Below are positions 1 to 8,256 of a stretch of DNA of 64,000 bases, piece by piece. Positions within the stretch are counted from its first letter, which is position 1; every line of letters starts with the position of its first letter. Source of the stretch: Acidimicrobiales bacterium. GTDB taxonomy: Bacteria; Actinomycetota; Acidimicrobiia; Acidimicrobiales; SZUA-35. The stretch lies in assembly GCA_024638815.1 (NCBI GenBank), contig JAHEJM010000011.1:1-64000 (forward strand), given 5' to 3'. The notes under the pieces are model-generated. The model was not told the origin of the DNA, made no database searches, and saw only the letters and a program-made list of their open reading frames with translations. The translations under genes and the position numbers were made by a program.

Positions 1-393
1 CTGTTCACCTTCCCCATGACGGGAGCACAGATCCAGTCAGTGCTGGAAGAACAGTGTCAGCCGGCAGGCTCCAGTCGACCGTTCCTCCACCTCGGTGTGT
101 CGCAGGGCTTCACCTATGACCTGGCCTTCACCGTCGACGGCACCGGCAGCTGCAGCAGTGTTTCGATCACGAACATGCTGCTCAACGGAGTGCCCATCGA
201 TGCGGCGACGACCTATCAGGTGACGGCCAACAACTTCATCGCCGATGGTGGCGACAACTTCGTCACCTTCGCCGACATCGACCCGTCGCTGCGGCTTGAC
301 GGCGGCAACGACCTGGAGGCGCTGATCAACTACCTCGGCACCTTCAGCCCGGTCGAGCCCCCGTCGACCGATCGGGTCAACGAGATCGGCTGA
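1..393 (+). CDS. 5'-nucleotidase / cyclic phosphodiesterase family, C-terminal fragment
   Basis: Only the last 130 residues are present; the frame is open through the left edge. They match the C-terminal substrate-binding domain of the UshA/5'-nucleotidase family, normally a secreted or wall-attached enzyme that strips phosphate from extracellular nucleotides. Visible family features are the GVSQGF segment and NNFIADGGDNF, the region that supplies the aromatic residues stacking on the base. The metallophosphatase domain must lie upstream. The protein ends shortly after the domain with no sorting signal. A strong terminator-like hairpin follows the stop codon. Exact substrate cannot be told from this part. 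Confidence 0.8.
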   Translation: MFTFPMTGAQIQSVLEEQCQPAGSSRPFLHLGVSQGFTYDLAFTVDGTGSCSSVSITNMLLNGVPIDAATTYQVTANNFIADGGDNFVTFADIDPSLRLDGGNDLEALINYLGTFSPVEPPSTDRVNEIG

Positions 394-418
394 TCACCAA
401 CCCTTTCAAATGGGGACA

Positions 419-466
419 CGTCCCCCGGTATCGGCCCACACGCCGAGCCGGGGGACGCCCCGTTTT
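419..466 (+). terminator. Intrinsic terminator after the 5'-nucleotidase gene
   Basis: A 10-bp perfect stem (CGTCCCCCGG at 419-428 with CCGGGGGACG at 448-457) carries an inner 5-bp stem (TCGGC 431-435 with GCCGA 442-446). It is followed by CCCCGTTTT. It starts 26 nt after the stop codon. Confidence 0.75.
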
Positions 467-586
467 CGCCATCCGGCCGTCCTGACCTGATCGGCCGTTA
501 CCCGGTCCCGGTGTGCGCCAAAGGGGTCGCCCGCCATAGGACGTTTGGCTCTGGTCGGCAGTCGGCCAATCTGGTGGCGTGTCGAT

Positions 587-1228
587 ATGGGCTGGAATTC
601 CCTCTTCGGCCGAATCCTGGTGGCTGCGGCGTGTTGTGTCATGGCGACAGCGTGTGGTGCCGAGCCGGAGTCGGTCCCCGACGAACCCAGCGAAACGAGC
701 ACGATCGATTCGGCTTCGGGATCGACCGACGGGGATGGCGCGACGACCGGAGAGACGGAGCTGACCGTCGAGAAGGTGGTGGCGTGGATCGATGCGAACT
801 ATCCCGGCTCCGCCCCGGTATGCGACGACACCGGTCGTGTCGACGTCGGCGGTGTCTTCGCCTGTGATGGACCCCCTTCGACCGCCGACGAAGAGCGGGG
901 GGCAATGGTGATCTACGTCCTCGACGAATCAGGTCGATCGGCCTGGTCAGGGGGAACCGACATCCCAAACTCGACCGACAGTCTTCTCGCCGACTACGAC
1001 CGCGTCCCCAAGGGCCTCTTCTGTCGGGATCTCCTCGATCCCGAGGTCGACGCCTATCCGTTCCGGCAACTCAGCACACCGGCGACCGACTTCTTCTGGT
1101 CGCTCGTCTACTGGTCGCTCGAGGGTGAACCGGACCGCATGGATGCCGACCGCAACGGCGTCCCCTGTGAGACCCTCTATGACACCGCCGTAGTCGGCAA
1201 CGTACTCGCCGGCGGGCCGGTGTCCTGA
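587..1228 (+). CDS. Excalibur-like lipoprotein
   Basis: A 213-residue predicted lipoprotein. The start is taken at the ATG giving MGWNSLFGRI, because it places a hydrophobic signal peptide just before a lipobox-like VMATAC with Cys23 as the lipidated residue; a TTG 42 nt upstream is the alternative. A Ser/Thr/Asp/Glu-rich linker (about 24-60) follows. The C-terminus has YWSLEGEPDRMDADRNGVPCE, read here as the Excalibur-type calcium-binding signature (DxDxNGxxCE), common in secreted actinobacterial proteins. The role is unknown; surface attachment and calcium binding are inferences from the motif. Confidence 0.7.
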   Translation: MGWNSLFGRILVAAACCVMATACGAEPESVPDEPSETSTIDSASGSTDGDGATTGETELTVEKVVAWIDANYPGSAPVCDDTGRVDVGGVFACDGPPSTADEERGAMVIYVLDESGRSAWSGGTDIPNSTDSLLADYDRVPKGLFCRDLLDPEVDAYPFRQLSTPATDFFWSLVYWSLEGEPDRMDADRNGVPCETLYDTAVVGNVLAGGPVS

Positions 1229-1262
1229 CCGCCGGCAACGGTACTATGCGCCAGATCAGGAC

Positions 1263-1341
1263 GACCGATGTTTGTCGGAGGCAACTCGCTACACGAAGAC
1301 GCCGGGCCGAATGACCGACATTTGCCGTAGGCAAACTCGCT
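1263..1341. repeat. Imperfect direct repeat pair between convergent genes
   Basis: Two about 28-nt copies (1263-1290 and 1313-1341) share GACCGA--TTTG-CG-AGGCAA and end in CTCGCT. Their starts are 50 nt apart. The second copy contains the perfect hairpin TTTGCC-GTA-GGCAAA (1321-1335), which may serve as a terminator for the flanking convergent genes. Confidence 0.5.
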
Positions 1342-1368
1342 GAATGAGGCCGAAGTCCCCATGGCGGC

Positions 1369-3222
1369 TTACCAGTACTCCTCGTAGTGCACGTTGCCCG
1401 GCTGGTCCCGTCGATTCAGGGTGAAGCCCCGGTTCACCAGGATCTCGATGACACCCTCGGGCTCGGGGTATCGCAACTCGCCGTCCTCTTCCTCCGGCAG
1501 CCCGATCATGGCCGGGTTCCCGCAGAGATAGACATGCGAGGAGCCAGGGTCGAGCGGCACCCCGACCTCCGAGTCGAACGTGTCACCCCGCAGAAGGTCC
1601 TGGATGTAGCGTTTCGGAACGTCGGATTCCCGGGTCGGCAACGGCAGGTAGTGGTAGTTGCGGTATCGCTCCTCCAGGGTGCGATGCTTGTCCAGGTAAC
1701 CCAGGTCGGCCCATCGACGAACCGTGACCGCGGAGACGATGGGGCCGTAGTGACCCTTGCGCAGCAGCTCGGTGATCATGGCGTTGTGGGGTGCCTCGCC
1801 GGTGCCGGTGGCCAGGAAGACCACGGTGGACCCCGGATGGTTGACCGGGGCCAGGGTGTAGCGGCCCGTGACCTTGGGTCCGAGATAGATACGATCGCCG
1901 GGGTGTTTCAGCGCCAATCGGGGTGTGAGCGCCGGTACGTGACCGTTGGTGGGAGGGACGAGTACGATGTAGAACTCGAGTTCCTCACCTCCGGTGTCGG
2001 ACACCAGATAGCTCTGGTCATCGAAGATACGGCTGGAGATGGAGTACGAGCGGCGGATGACTTTGAACCATCGGGAGTCGAGATCGTGGTCGACCGCATC
2101 GTCGATGCGCTGTTCCCAGAATCCCAGACCGAGAGACGCGTACTGTCCCGGCAGGTGGGAGGTGCGACCACCGTCGGGACGGACCCGCAGTACCCAAAGA
2201 TCGGAGTGGGTGGGCTCGAACCGGGTGATGGTGGCGTTGTAGTGCTCGACCCGAAGTTCGTCGATCACCCCCGGCAATCGTTGCCGGACCGCGATGTCAT
2301 CGGGTTCGGGGGTCAGTTCGACGTCAGGAAAGCAGGCTTCGGCCATCCGGCGGCCCAGGTCGTGGCCGTAGCCGGTGGGGAAACGCCCGGCGGCCTCCTC
2401 CTCGGTGCCGTGGAACCACACTCGTCCCGAGGCGGCGGCGGCATCGGTCAGACCCACCACCGCCGGATCGACCAGGGCTCGGACCGGGGCGAACACCACC
2501 TGATCGAACTCGAGATCAGGGGTGTGGCGATCGGCGAAGTAGACCACGGGAAAGCCGTCCACCGTCGACACCGCATCCAGCATGGCCCGGTAGAGAATGG
2601 TGGCCTGACGCTCCCGTTCCAGCCGGCGGAGCACATTGTCACCGGCGGGCGACAATCGCTTGGGATCCATGCCTCCGGCGGCCAGCACCACCCGGGCCCC
2701 ACCGGAGGCCAGTTGGGCCGTGAACTCGACGGCCTGGTCGGTTCGGCCCACCACCAAGACGTCCTGGTCATCGAAGTGGTCGGGAAGGGCTCCGACGTGG
2801 ATTCGATCACGGTCGGCCGGCAGTGCGATCGGTGGCGACCACGACGGTTGAGGATCACGCAGGGTGACGGCCACCGCCCGAGCGTGATAGCGGGCCCGAT
2901 TGGTGGTCACCACGACAATGGGAGCGAAGGCGTCGGCAAGCTCACCGTTTTCGGTGCGGTCGGCGTCGGCACCGCCGGGACCGCTCCCGGGGTCGATATC
3001 GATGGCGGTCACGGTCTCGTCGAAGCCGACGTCCATGGCCTCCCGGCCGACCAGATCGGCGAACACCACCGATGTTCGCGACTCCACCACGCGAACCCGA
3101 AGCCCCGACCGTTGCGACGACACCGCCACCGACAGCCCGCAGGCCGTCCCACCCACGACCACCAGGTCGTACACGGTGTCGACCATCGACCCTGCCTGGT
3201 GCTGACCCGGCTGTTCAACCAT
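1369..3222 (-). CDS. Two-module flavoprotein: disulfide-reductase-like domain fused to ferredoxin-NADP reductase
   Basis: A 617-residue protein. The start at MVEQPGQHQ is chosen because AGGGGA lies 7 nt upstream. Residues about 15-290 resemble the FAD-binding fold of thioredoxin-reductase-like proteins, with VVVGGTACGL in place of a canonical GxGxxG and no CxxC pair, so this half may be structural or degenerate. Residues about 300-617 are a bacterial ferredoxin-NADP+ reductase: RRSYSISS for FAD, FLATGTGEAPH for NADPH, YLCGNPAMI, and an aromatic C-terminal EEYW that would stack on the flavin. It would move electrons between NADPH and ferredoxin or flavodoxin in the cytoplasm. It is divergent from the DUF2797 gene. 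The C-terminal call is firm, the N-terminal one moderate. Confidence 0.8.
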   Translation of the reverse strand: MVEQPGQHQAGSMVDTVYDLVVVGGTACGLSVAVSSQRSGLRVRVVESRTSVVFADLVGREAMDVGFDETVTAIDIDPGSGPGGADADRTENGELADAFAPIVVVTTNRARYHARAVAVTLRDPQPSWSPPIALPADRDRIHVGALPDHFDDQDVLVVGRTDQAVEFTAQLASGGARVVLAAGGMDPKRLSPAGDNVLRRLERERQATILYRAMLDAVSTVDGFPVVYFADRHTPDLEFDQVVFAPVRALVDPAVVGLTDAAAASGRVWFHGTEEEAAGRFPTGYGHDLGRRMAEACFPDVELTPEPDDIAVRQRLPGVIDELRVEHYNATITRFEPTHSDLWVLRVRPDGGRTSHLPGQYASLGLGFWEQRIDDAVDHDLDSRWFKVIRRSYSISSRIFDDQSYLVSDTGGEELEFYIVLVPPTNGHVPALTPRLALKHPGDRIYLGPKVTGRYTLAPVNHPGSTVVFLATGTGEAPHNAMITELLRKGHYGPIVSAVTVRRWADLGYLDKHRTLEERYRNYHYLPLPTRESDVPKRYIQDLLRGDTFDSEVGVPLDPGSSHVYLCGNPAMIGLPEEEDGELRYPEPEGVIEILVNRGFTLNRRDQPGNVHYEEYW

Positions 3223-3299
3223 TGGCTTCCCCTGTCCGCTGTGGTGTACCTCTGTGCCGGCGACTCGATGCCGGGCGGCTCCGTGCATAGTATGGCCGG

Positions 3300-4283
3300 G
3301 TGGGAGCCGGTGACGAGAAACCATTGACCATCACCGGGTTGACCTGGGCCGACATCAATCCCCGATTGAGACTCCGACATCTCGACGAAGCGGCATCACG
3401 GCTCGTCCCGGCCGTCGGTTTCGGCCTCGCCTACCGGGCCGATTCCGGTGCCGAGCGGTGGTGCATAGGCCGGCCGGCATCGAGCGATCCGGCCGACAGT
3501 GGTGACCCCACCGATTGCCTGAACCGGGCCAAGTCCACCGAGTACAACCCGAACTCCCGGTTTTGCGTGTCGTGCGCAGTGGACGAGGCCATGGCGGCCT
3601 CCAGCCTCCACCACGCCCACACTCGAGACCAGGACGACCTCGATCCGACGATTCGAGACCACCTGGCCCGGCCCAGTGTGCTGTACCTCGCCGGATTCCG
3701 GGACGGTTCGATCAAGGTCGGGACCAGCACGGCCCACCGCATCGATGTCCGACTGGCCGAGCAGGGGGCATGGTCGGCCAGGCTGGTCGGTGGTGCGGCC
3801 AACGGCATCATCGTTCGTCACCTGGAAGACGATGTCACGACCGAATTGCAGATCCCCCAATCGGTGGCGGTGTCGCGGAAGCGGTCGGGACTGGCCCGAC
3901 CGGTCGCCGATGACCATCTGGATCGACTTCTCGATGAGGCACTCAACTCGGTTCGATCCCTTGATTCCATCACCAGGGAGACCGCGGGCCACGGCTTTCA
4001 TCTCGAGGTCCACGTCGACGGTCGGCTCTTGCCCCAGTCCTGGCGTAATCCAGGATTCGACGAGGCGCTGTGGCGCGACCGGCCCCTCTACCCCTACCCG
4101 GCGCCGCTGGACGACGGGGCTCATGACGTGACCATCATCGGCCTGTGCGGTCGGGTTGCCGCCATCACCCGGCCCGACTCCGACGACCGGTTCCTGGCCG
4201 ATGTCGGCCGGTGGTACGGCATCGAACTCCATCCCGGCCACGTCGAGCCGGCGGCTATCACCGTCCAGGGCGCCCTGTTCTAG
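3300..4283 (+). CDS. DUF2797 family protein
   Basis: A 327-residue soluble protein starting at GTG. The centre carries the DUF2797 pattern: YLAGFRDGSIKVGTST, a conserved Arg, then RLAEQGAW (about residues 125-160). Upstream is a Cys pair (CVSC) and a His cluster (LHHAH), consistent with a metal-binding N-terminal part. The family has no established function that I know of. The C-terminal 100 residues look like a compact beta-rich domain. It is divergent from the reductase gene, with only 77 nt between the starts. Confidence 0.7.
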   Translation: MGAGDEKPLTITGLTWADINPRLRLRHLDEAASRLVPAVGFGLAYRADSGAERWCIGRPASSDPADSGDPTDCLNRAKSTEYNPNSRFCVSCAVDEAMAASSLHHAHTRDQDDLDPTIRDHLARPSVLYLAGFRDGSIKVGTSTAHRIDVRLAEQGAWSARLVGGAANGIIVRHLEDDVTTELQIPQSVAVSRKRSGLARPVADDHLDRLLDEALNSVRSLDSITRETAGHGFHLEVHVDGRLLPQSWRNPGFDEALWRDRPLYPYPAPLDDGAHDVTIIGLCGRVAAITRPDSDDRFLADVGRWYGIELHPGHVEPAAITVQGALF

Positions 4284-4365
4284 CCCACTCCGATGATCCC
4301 GTCCCCATGGAACTGGGCGCCGCCGGTGGTCCGTTTTGTGTCGACGACCCCCATATGCTGCGTGC

Positions 4366-5337
4366 ATGAAGCTGACGAGATCACTATTTGCACTCCTGGC
4401 CGCGCTGGCCCTGCTGGTCGCAGCCTGCGGCGACGGCGATGACGAGGAAACCGATGCCGGCTCCGACACCGAGGAGGCAGCCGACACCGAGGACACGGCG
4501 CCCGAGGATGATGGCGACGCCGACGAGACCCAATCCGACGACGATGCCGACACCGCTGACGGTGCGACCGATGACGGGGCCGATGGCGCAGGGGCCTCAT
4601 GTGTCACCGGCTTGACCAAGGTCGAGGGCACGTTGACCGTGGCCACCGGCGAGCCGGTCTTCCCGCCGTGGATGATCGACGACGACCCGAGCAACGGTGA
4701 GGGCTTCGAGAGCGCCGTGGTCTACGCCCTGGCCGAACAATTGGGCATCGCCAACGTGGAATGGGTCCGCACCGGATTCGACGAGGCCGTCGCCCCGGGC
4801 GAGAAGGACTACGACTTCAACATCCAGCAGTATTCGATCACCGAGGCCCGTGACGAGGTCGTGGACTTCTCCGACGGTTACTACCAGGTCGAGCAGGCCA
4901 TCATCGGTGCCGCCGACAGCCCGGCCGCGGTCGCCACCTCGCTGGCCGAGCTCAAGGAACTGCGACTCGGCGCCGCCGTGGGTACCACCAGCCTGGCCTA
5001 CATCGACGATGTGATCCAACCCGGCGATGACGCCGCGGTCTATGACGACAATGCGGCGGCCAAGGCCGCCTTCGACGCCGGCCAGGTCGACGCCATCGTC
5101 TTCGATCTGCCCACCGCCTACTACATCACCGGAGTGGAGATTCCCGAGGCCTCCATCATCGGTGTGTTGCCTCGAAGCGGAAGTCCCGAGGAGCTGGGCA
5201 TGCTGTTCGAGGAAGGCAGCGAACTGGTCCCGTGTATCAACGAGGCGTTGGCCGAGTTGGTGGCCGACGGCACCATCGAGGAGCTCGAGGACACCTGGCT
5301 CAATCAGGGCGGCGAAATCCCGTCACTGAACGAGTGA
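4366..5337 (+). CDS. Amino-acid ABC transporter substrate-binding lipoprotein
   Basis: A 323-residue family-3 solute-binding protein (polar amino acids). The signal peptide ends in the lipobox LVAAC (Cys21). A strongly acidic, low-complexity tether (about 25-78) leads into the two-lobed binding domain: LTVATGEPVFPPW at its start, then FNIQQYSITEAR and VDFSDGYYQ, and a late EGSELVPCINEAL segment. The ATG giving MKLTRS is preferred to one 30 nt upstream because it opens a clean signal peptide. The permease and ATPase genes follow in the same direction. Ligand is not determinable, but Glu/Gln/Arg/His-type ligands are usual in the family. Confidence 0.88.
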   Translation: MKLTRSLFALLAALALLVAACGDGDDEETDAGSDTEEAADTEDTAPEDDGDADETQSDDDADTADGATDDGADGAGASCVTGLTKVEGTLTVATGEPVFPPWMIDDDPSNGEGFESAVVYALAEQLGIANVEWVRTGFDEAVAPGEKDYDFNIQQYSITEARDEVVDFSDGYYQVEQAIIGAADSPAAVATSLAELKELRLGAAVGTTSLAYIDDVIQPGDDAAVYDDNAAAKAAFDAGQVDAIVFDLPTAYYITGVEIPEASIIGVLPRSGSPEELGMLFEEGSELVPCINEALAELVADGTIEELEDTWLNQGGEIPSLNE

Positions 5338-5424
5338 CCGCCGTGCGAACTCGAGCCGGGGGAAGGGGACGAGGAGGGGCAGAAGCTCGAGATAGGTCGG
5401 GATAGGTGAGGTAGGGACGCTCTC

Positions 5425-6249
5425 GTGCGGGAACGACTGGCCCGGACATTCGATGAGGAGGGGGCAAAGGCGGCGCTGCTGGCCGCAGTGTCGACCGTCG
5501 TCGTGTTCGGACTGCTGTGGTGGGCCGTCACCCGCAGCCCGTCGTGGCCCGCTGTGCGCAACCAGTTCTTCAGCGGGGACGACTTCGCCGCATCCTGGCC
5601 CCGGGTGGTCAAAGGCTTCTGGCTCAATGTCAGGTTGTTCCTCATCTCCATGTTGACCATTCCGGTCGCCGCCCTGTTCGTGGCCCTGATGCGTAGCTTC
5701 CGCGGCCCCGGGTTCTTCCCCCTCCGGCTCCTGGCTGTGATCTACACCGATCTGTTCCGGGGTATCCCACTGTTCCTCCTGATCGTGCTGATGGGCTTCG
5801 GCATGCCGGCGCTGCAGATCCGAGGGTTGCCGTCTTCGGCCACATTCTGGGCCGTTACCGCCCTGACCCTGTCCTACGCCGCCTACACGGCCGAGATCTA
5901 TCGCTCCGGCATCGATGCCGTTCCCGAGTCCCAGCGGGCCTCGGCCCGGGCCCTGGGCCTGACCCAGTGGCAGTCGATGCGGTTCGCCATCCTTCCTCAG
6001 GCCGTTCGCAACGTCGTCCCGGCCCTGATGAACACCGTCGTCAGCCTGCAGAAGGACGTGGCCCTGGTGTCGGTGGTCGGGGTGCGGGATGCCGTCCGCG
6101 AGGCCGAGATCTACACCTCTCGAACCTTCAACTACACCTCGTATGTGGTGGCCACCCTGCTGTTCCTGGCCATCAGCGTGCCCCTGACCCGGTCCGTCGA
6201 CTGGTACACCGAACGGGACCGAGCCCAGCGATCGCAGGCCGTGTCATGA
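5425..6249 (+). CDS. Amino-acid ABC transporter permease
   Basis: A 274-residue inner-membrane permease of the His/Glu/Gln/Arg/opine family, starting at GTG. Hydrophobic segments lie near 20-40, 75-95, 110-135, 145-165 and 245-262. The cytoplasmic EAA loop reads SQRASARALGLTQWQSM, the contact site for the ATPase. An N-terminal soluble stretch of about 60 residues precedes the core permease. It sits 87 nt after the binding-protein gene and 9 nt before the ATPase gene, completing an importer. Confidence 0.88.
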   Translation: MRERLARTFDEEGAKAALLAAVSTVVVFGLLWWAVTRSPSWPAVRNQFFSGDDFAASWPRVVKGFWLNVRLFLISMLTIPVAALFVALMRSFRGPGFFPLRLLAVIYTDLFRGIPLFLLIVLMGFGMPALQIRGLPSSATFWAVTALTLSYAAYTAEIYRSGIDAVPESQRASARALGLTQWQSMRFAILPQAVRNVVPALMNTVVSLQKDVALVSVVGVRDAVREAEIYTSRTFNYTSYVVATLLFLAISVPLTRSVDWYTERDRAQRSQAVS

Positions 6250-6258
6250 GGCGTTGCC

Positions 6259-7023
6259 ATGGCTGACCAGTCCACCGACACGCCGAAGCTGGAGCTGCGA
6301 GATGTGCACAAGTCGTTCGGGGACAAGCCGGTGCTCCAGGGTCTCGACCTGACCGTGAAGGAACATGAGGTGGTGTGCCTGATCGGGCCCAGCGGCTGCG
6401 GCAAGTCGACCATCCTCCGTTGCATCGATCTGCTTGATCCCATCAACGCGGGCTCGATCCTGCTCGACGGCCAGAACATCACCGGACCCAGGGTCAACGC
6501 CAACCAAATCCGCCGCCGCATCGGGATCGTGTTCCAGTCCTTCAACCTGTTCCCCCACATGAATGTCCTGGACAACGTGACCCTGGGACCCCGTCGGGCC
6601 CACGGTACACCCCGGCGGGAGGCCGAGGCCCGGGCGGTCGAGCTGCTGGAGCGGTTCGGCCTCGGCGACAAGGCCGACGCCTACCCCAACCGCATGAGCG
6701 GGGGCCAGAACCAGCGGGCCGCCATCGTCCGCGCCCTCATGGTCGAACCCGAGGTGCTGCTGCTGGACGAAGTCACCTCGGCCCTCGATCCGGAACTGGT
6801 GGGCGAGGTCCTGGGTGTCATCCGGGAGTTGCGGGACGAGGGCCTGACCATGGTGCTGGCCACCCACGAGATGGGGTTCGCCCGGGACGTGGCCAACCAG
6901 GTGGTGTTCCTCCACGAGGGCCGGGTGCTGGAGGCGGCACCGCCGTCGGAGCTGTTCGACCATCCTCGGCACCCCCGTACCCAGCAGTTCCTTCATCGGG
7001 TTACGGAGGCCGGTCGACTGTAG
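6259..7023 (+). CDS. Amino-acid ABC transporter ATP-binding protein (GlnQ type)
   Basis: A 254-residue ATPase of normal family length. Walker A is GPSGCGKST (43-51), the signature is MSGGQNQR (Asn where Gln is usual), Walker B is VLLLDEVTSALD and the switch His lies in LATHEMGFA. It energises the permease encoded immediately upstream. The intact motif set and operon context make the role firm, while ligand specificity remains open. Confidence 0.92.
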   Translation: MADQSTDTPKLELRDVHKSFGDKPVLQGLDLTVKEHEVVCLIGPSGCGKSTILRCIDLLDPINAGSILLDGQNITGPRVNANQIRRRIGIVFQSFNLFPHMNVLDNVTLGPRRAHGTPRREAEARAVELLERFGLGDKADAYPNRMSGGQNQRAAIVRALMVEPEVLLLDEVTSALDPELVGEVLGVIRELRDEGLTMVLATHEMGFARDVANQVVFLHEGRVLEAAPPSELFDHPRHPRTQQFLHRVTEAGRL

Positions 7024-7111
7024 CCGGCAACGAATCGCCCGAACCGGCCCTGGCCGGGTGGGCTGGTGGCCATGGGATGGTTTGCCGCCGTCTGAGCTGT
7101 AGGTTCCAGTC

Positions 7112-8251
7112 ATGCGGCTGATCCCACGCACTCTGGACGTCCCCACCTCCCCCATCGCCGACGCCCATCGGTGGGTGGGGCAGCGGCGCCTCGACCTACG
7201 GTTGCTCGACATGTCCCAGGCCGCCCCGTCGTATCCCACGGCTCCCGTGATCGCCGAGCACATCGCTGCGGTGGCGGCGTCCCCCGACGGTGGCCGCTAC
7301 GCTCCCCCGCCCGGGTTGCCGGTCCTGCTCGAAGCCTTCTCCCGGGATCTCCACCGCTGCTACGGAGCCGACATCGACGGTGGCAGAATCCTGCCCACCG
7401 GGGGCTGCAACCAGGCGTTCTGTGTGGTCACATCCACCCTGACCCGGCCCGGCGACGAGGTCATCCTTCCCGTGCCCTACTACTTCAACCACGACATGTG
7501 GCTGAAGCTCGACGGCATCGTTCCCCGCTACCTGGATCGTCCCGACCCCGAACAGGCTCGGGGCCTGATCGGCCCCCTGACCCGGGCCATCGTGCTGGTG
7601 ACCCCGGGGAATCCGACGGGGGTCACCCTCGAGCCCGACCTGATCGAGCGGTTCTACCAGTTGGCGAGGGACCACGACCTGGCTCTGATCGTCGACGAGA
7701 CCTATCGAAACTTCCGCACCACGGCCGAGCCGGCCCATCGCCTGTTCGATCATGCCGACTGGGACCGCACCCTCGTCAGTCTCCACAGCTTCTCCAAGGA
7801 TCTGGCCATTCCCGGCTATCGGGTCGGAGCGGTTGTCGGCAGTCCCGAACTGAAGCACGAGGCGTTGAAGCTGGTCGACTGTGTACAGATCTGCGCTCCC
7901 CGTATCGGACAGGAGGCGGCCGCCATCGGACTGGACCGCGCCACCGACTGGCGCCGGGACCAGGTCGATCGCATCAACAATGCGCTGGCCCACTTCCAGG
8001 CGGTGATGGCCGACGAACCGGGCGGCTTCCGGCTGGCCAGTGCCGGGGCCTTCTTCGGTTGGGTCCGACACCCCTTCGGCAACACCGCGGTGCTCGACGT
8101 CATCCGCCGCCTGATCGTCGAACAAGCCGTGGTGGCCATTCCCGGCACCGCCTTCACCCCCGACGACCAGGGGTGGATCCGGTTCAGCTACGCCAACCTG
8201 ACCAGCGACGAACTCGATGATTTCGCCCACCGCGTCGGGCGGCTAGGCTGA
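7112..8251 (+). CDS. PLP-dependent class I/II aminotransferase
   Basis: A 379-residue fold-type I aminotransferase. Visible active-site elements are NPTG (167-170), Asp195 in VDETY (pyridine nitrogen contact) and Lys229 in SLHSFSKD, the Schiff-base lysine, followed by PGYRVG. It would move an amino group between an amino acid and a 2-oxoacid in the cytoplasm. It lies 88 nt after the amino-acid transporter ATPase and may process the imported amino acid (inference). The ArsC-like gene starts 5 nt after its stop, so the two are probably co-transcribed and translationally coupled. Confidence 0.85.
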   Translation: MRLIPRTLDVPTSPIADAHRWVGQRRLDLRLLDMSQAAPSYPTAPVIAEHIAAVAASPDGGRYAPPPGLPVLLEAFSRDLHRCYGADIDGGRILPTGGCNQAFCVVTSTLTRPGDEVILPVPYYFNHDMWLKLDGIVPRYLDRPDPEQARGLIGPLTRAIVLVTPGNPTGVTLEPDLIERFYQLARDHDLALIVDETYRNFRTTAEPAHRLFDHADWDRTLVSLHSFSKDLAIPGYRVGAVVGSPELKHEALKLVDCVQICAPRIGQEAAAIGLDRATDWRRDQVDRINNALAHFQAVMADEPGGFRLASAGAFFGWVRHPFGNTAVLDVIRRLIVEQAVVAIPGTAFTPDDQGWIRFSYANLTSDELDDFAHRVGRLG

Positions 8252-8256
8252 GCCGA

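Noticed and set aside
1387-3327. Long open frame antisense to the reductase gene
   Set aside because: It is a GC-rich shadow of the minus-strand gene; the translation is low-complexity His/Gly/Arg-rich with no domain, while the other strand gives clear FNR motifs.
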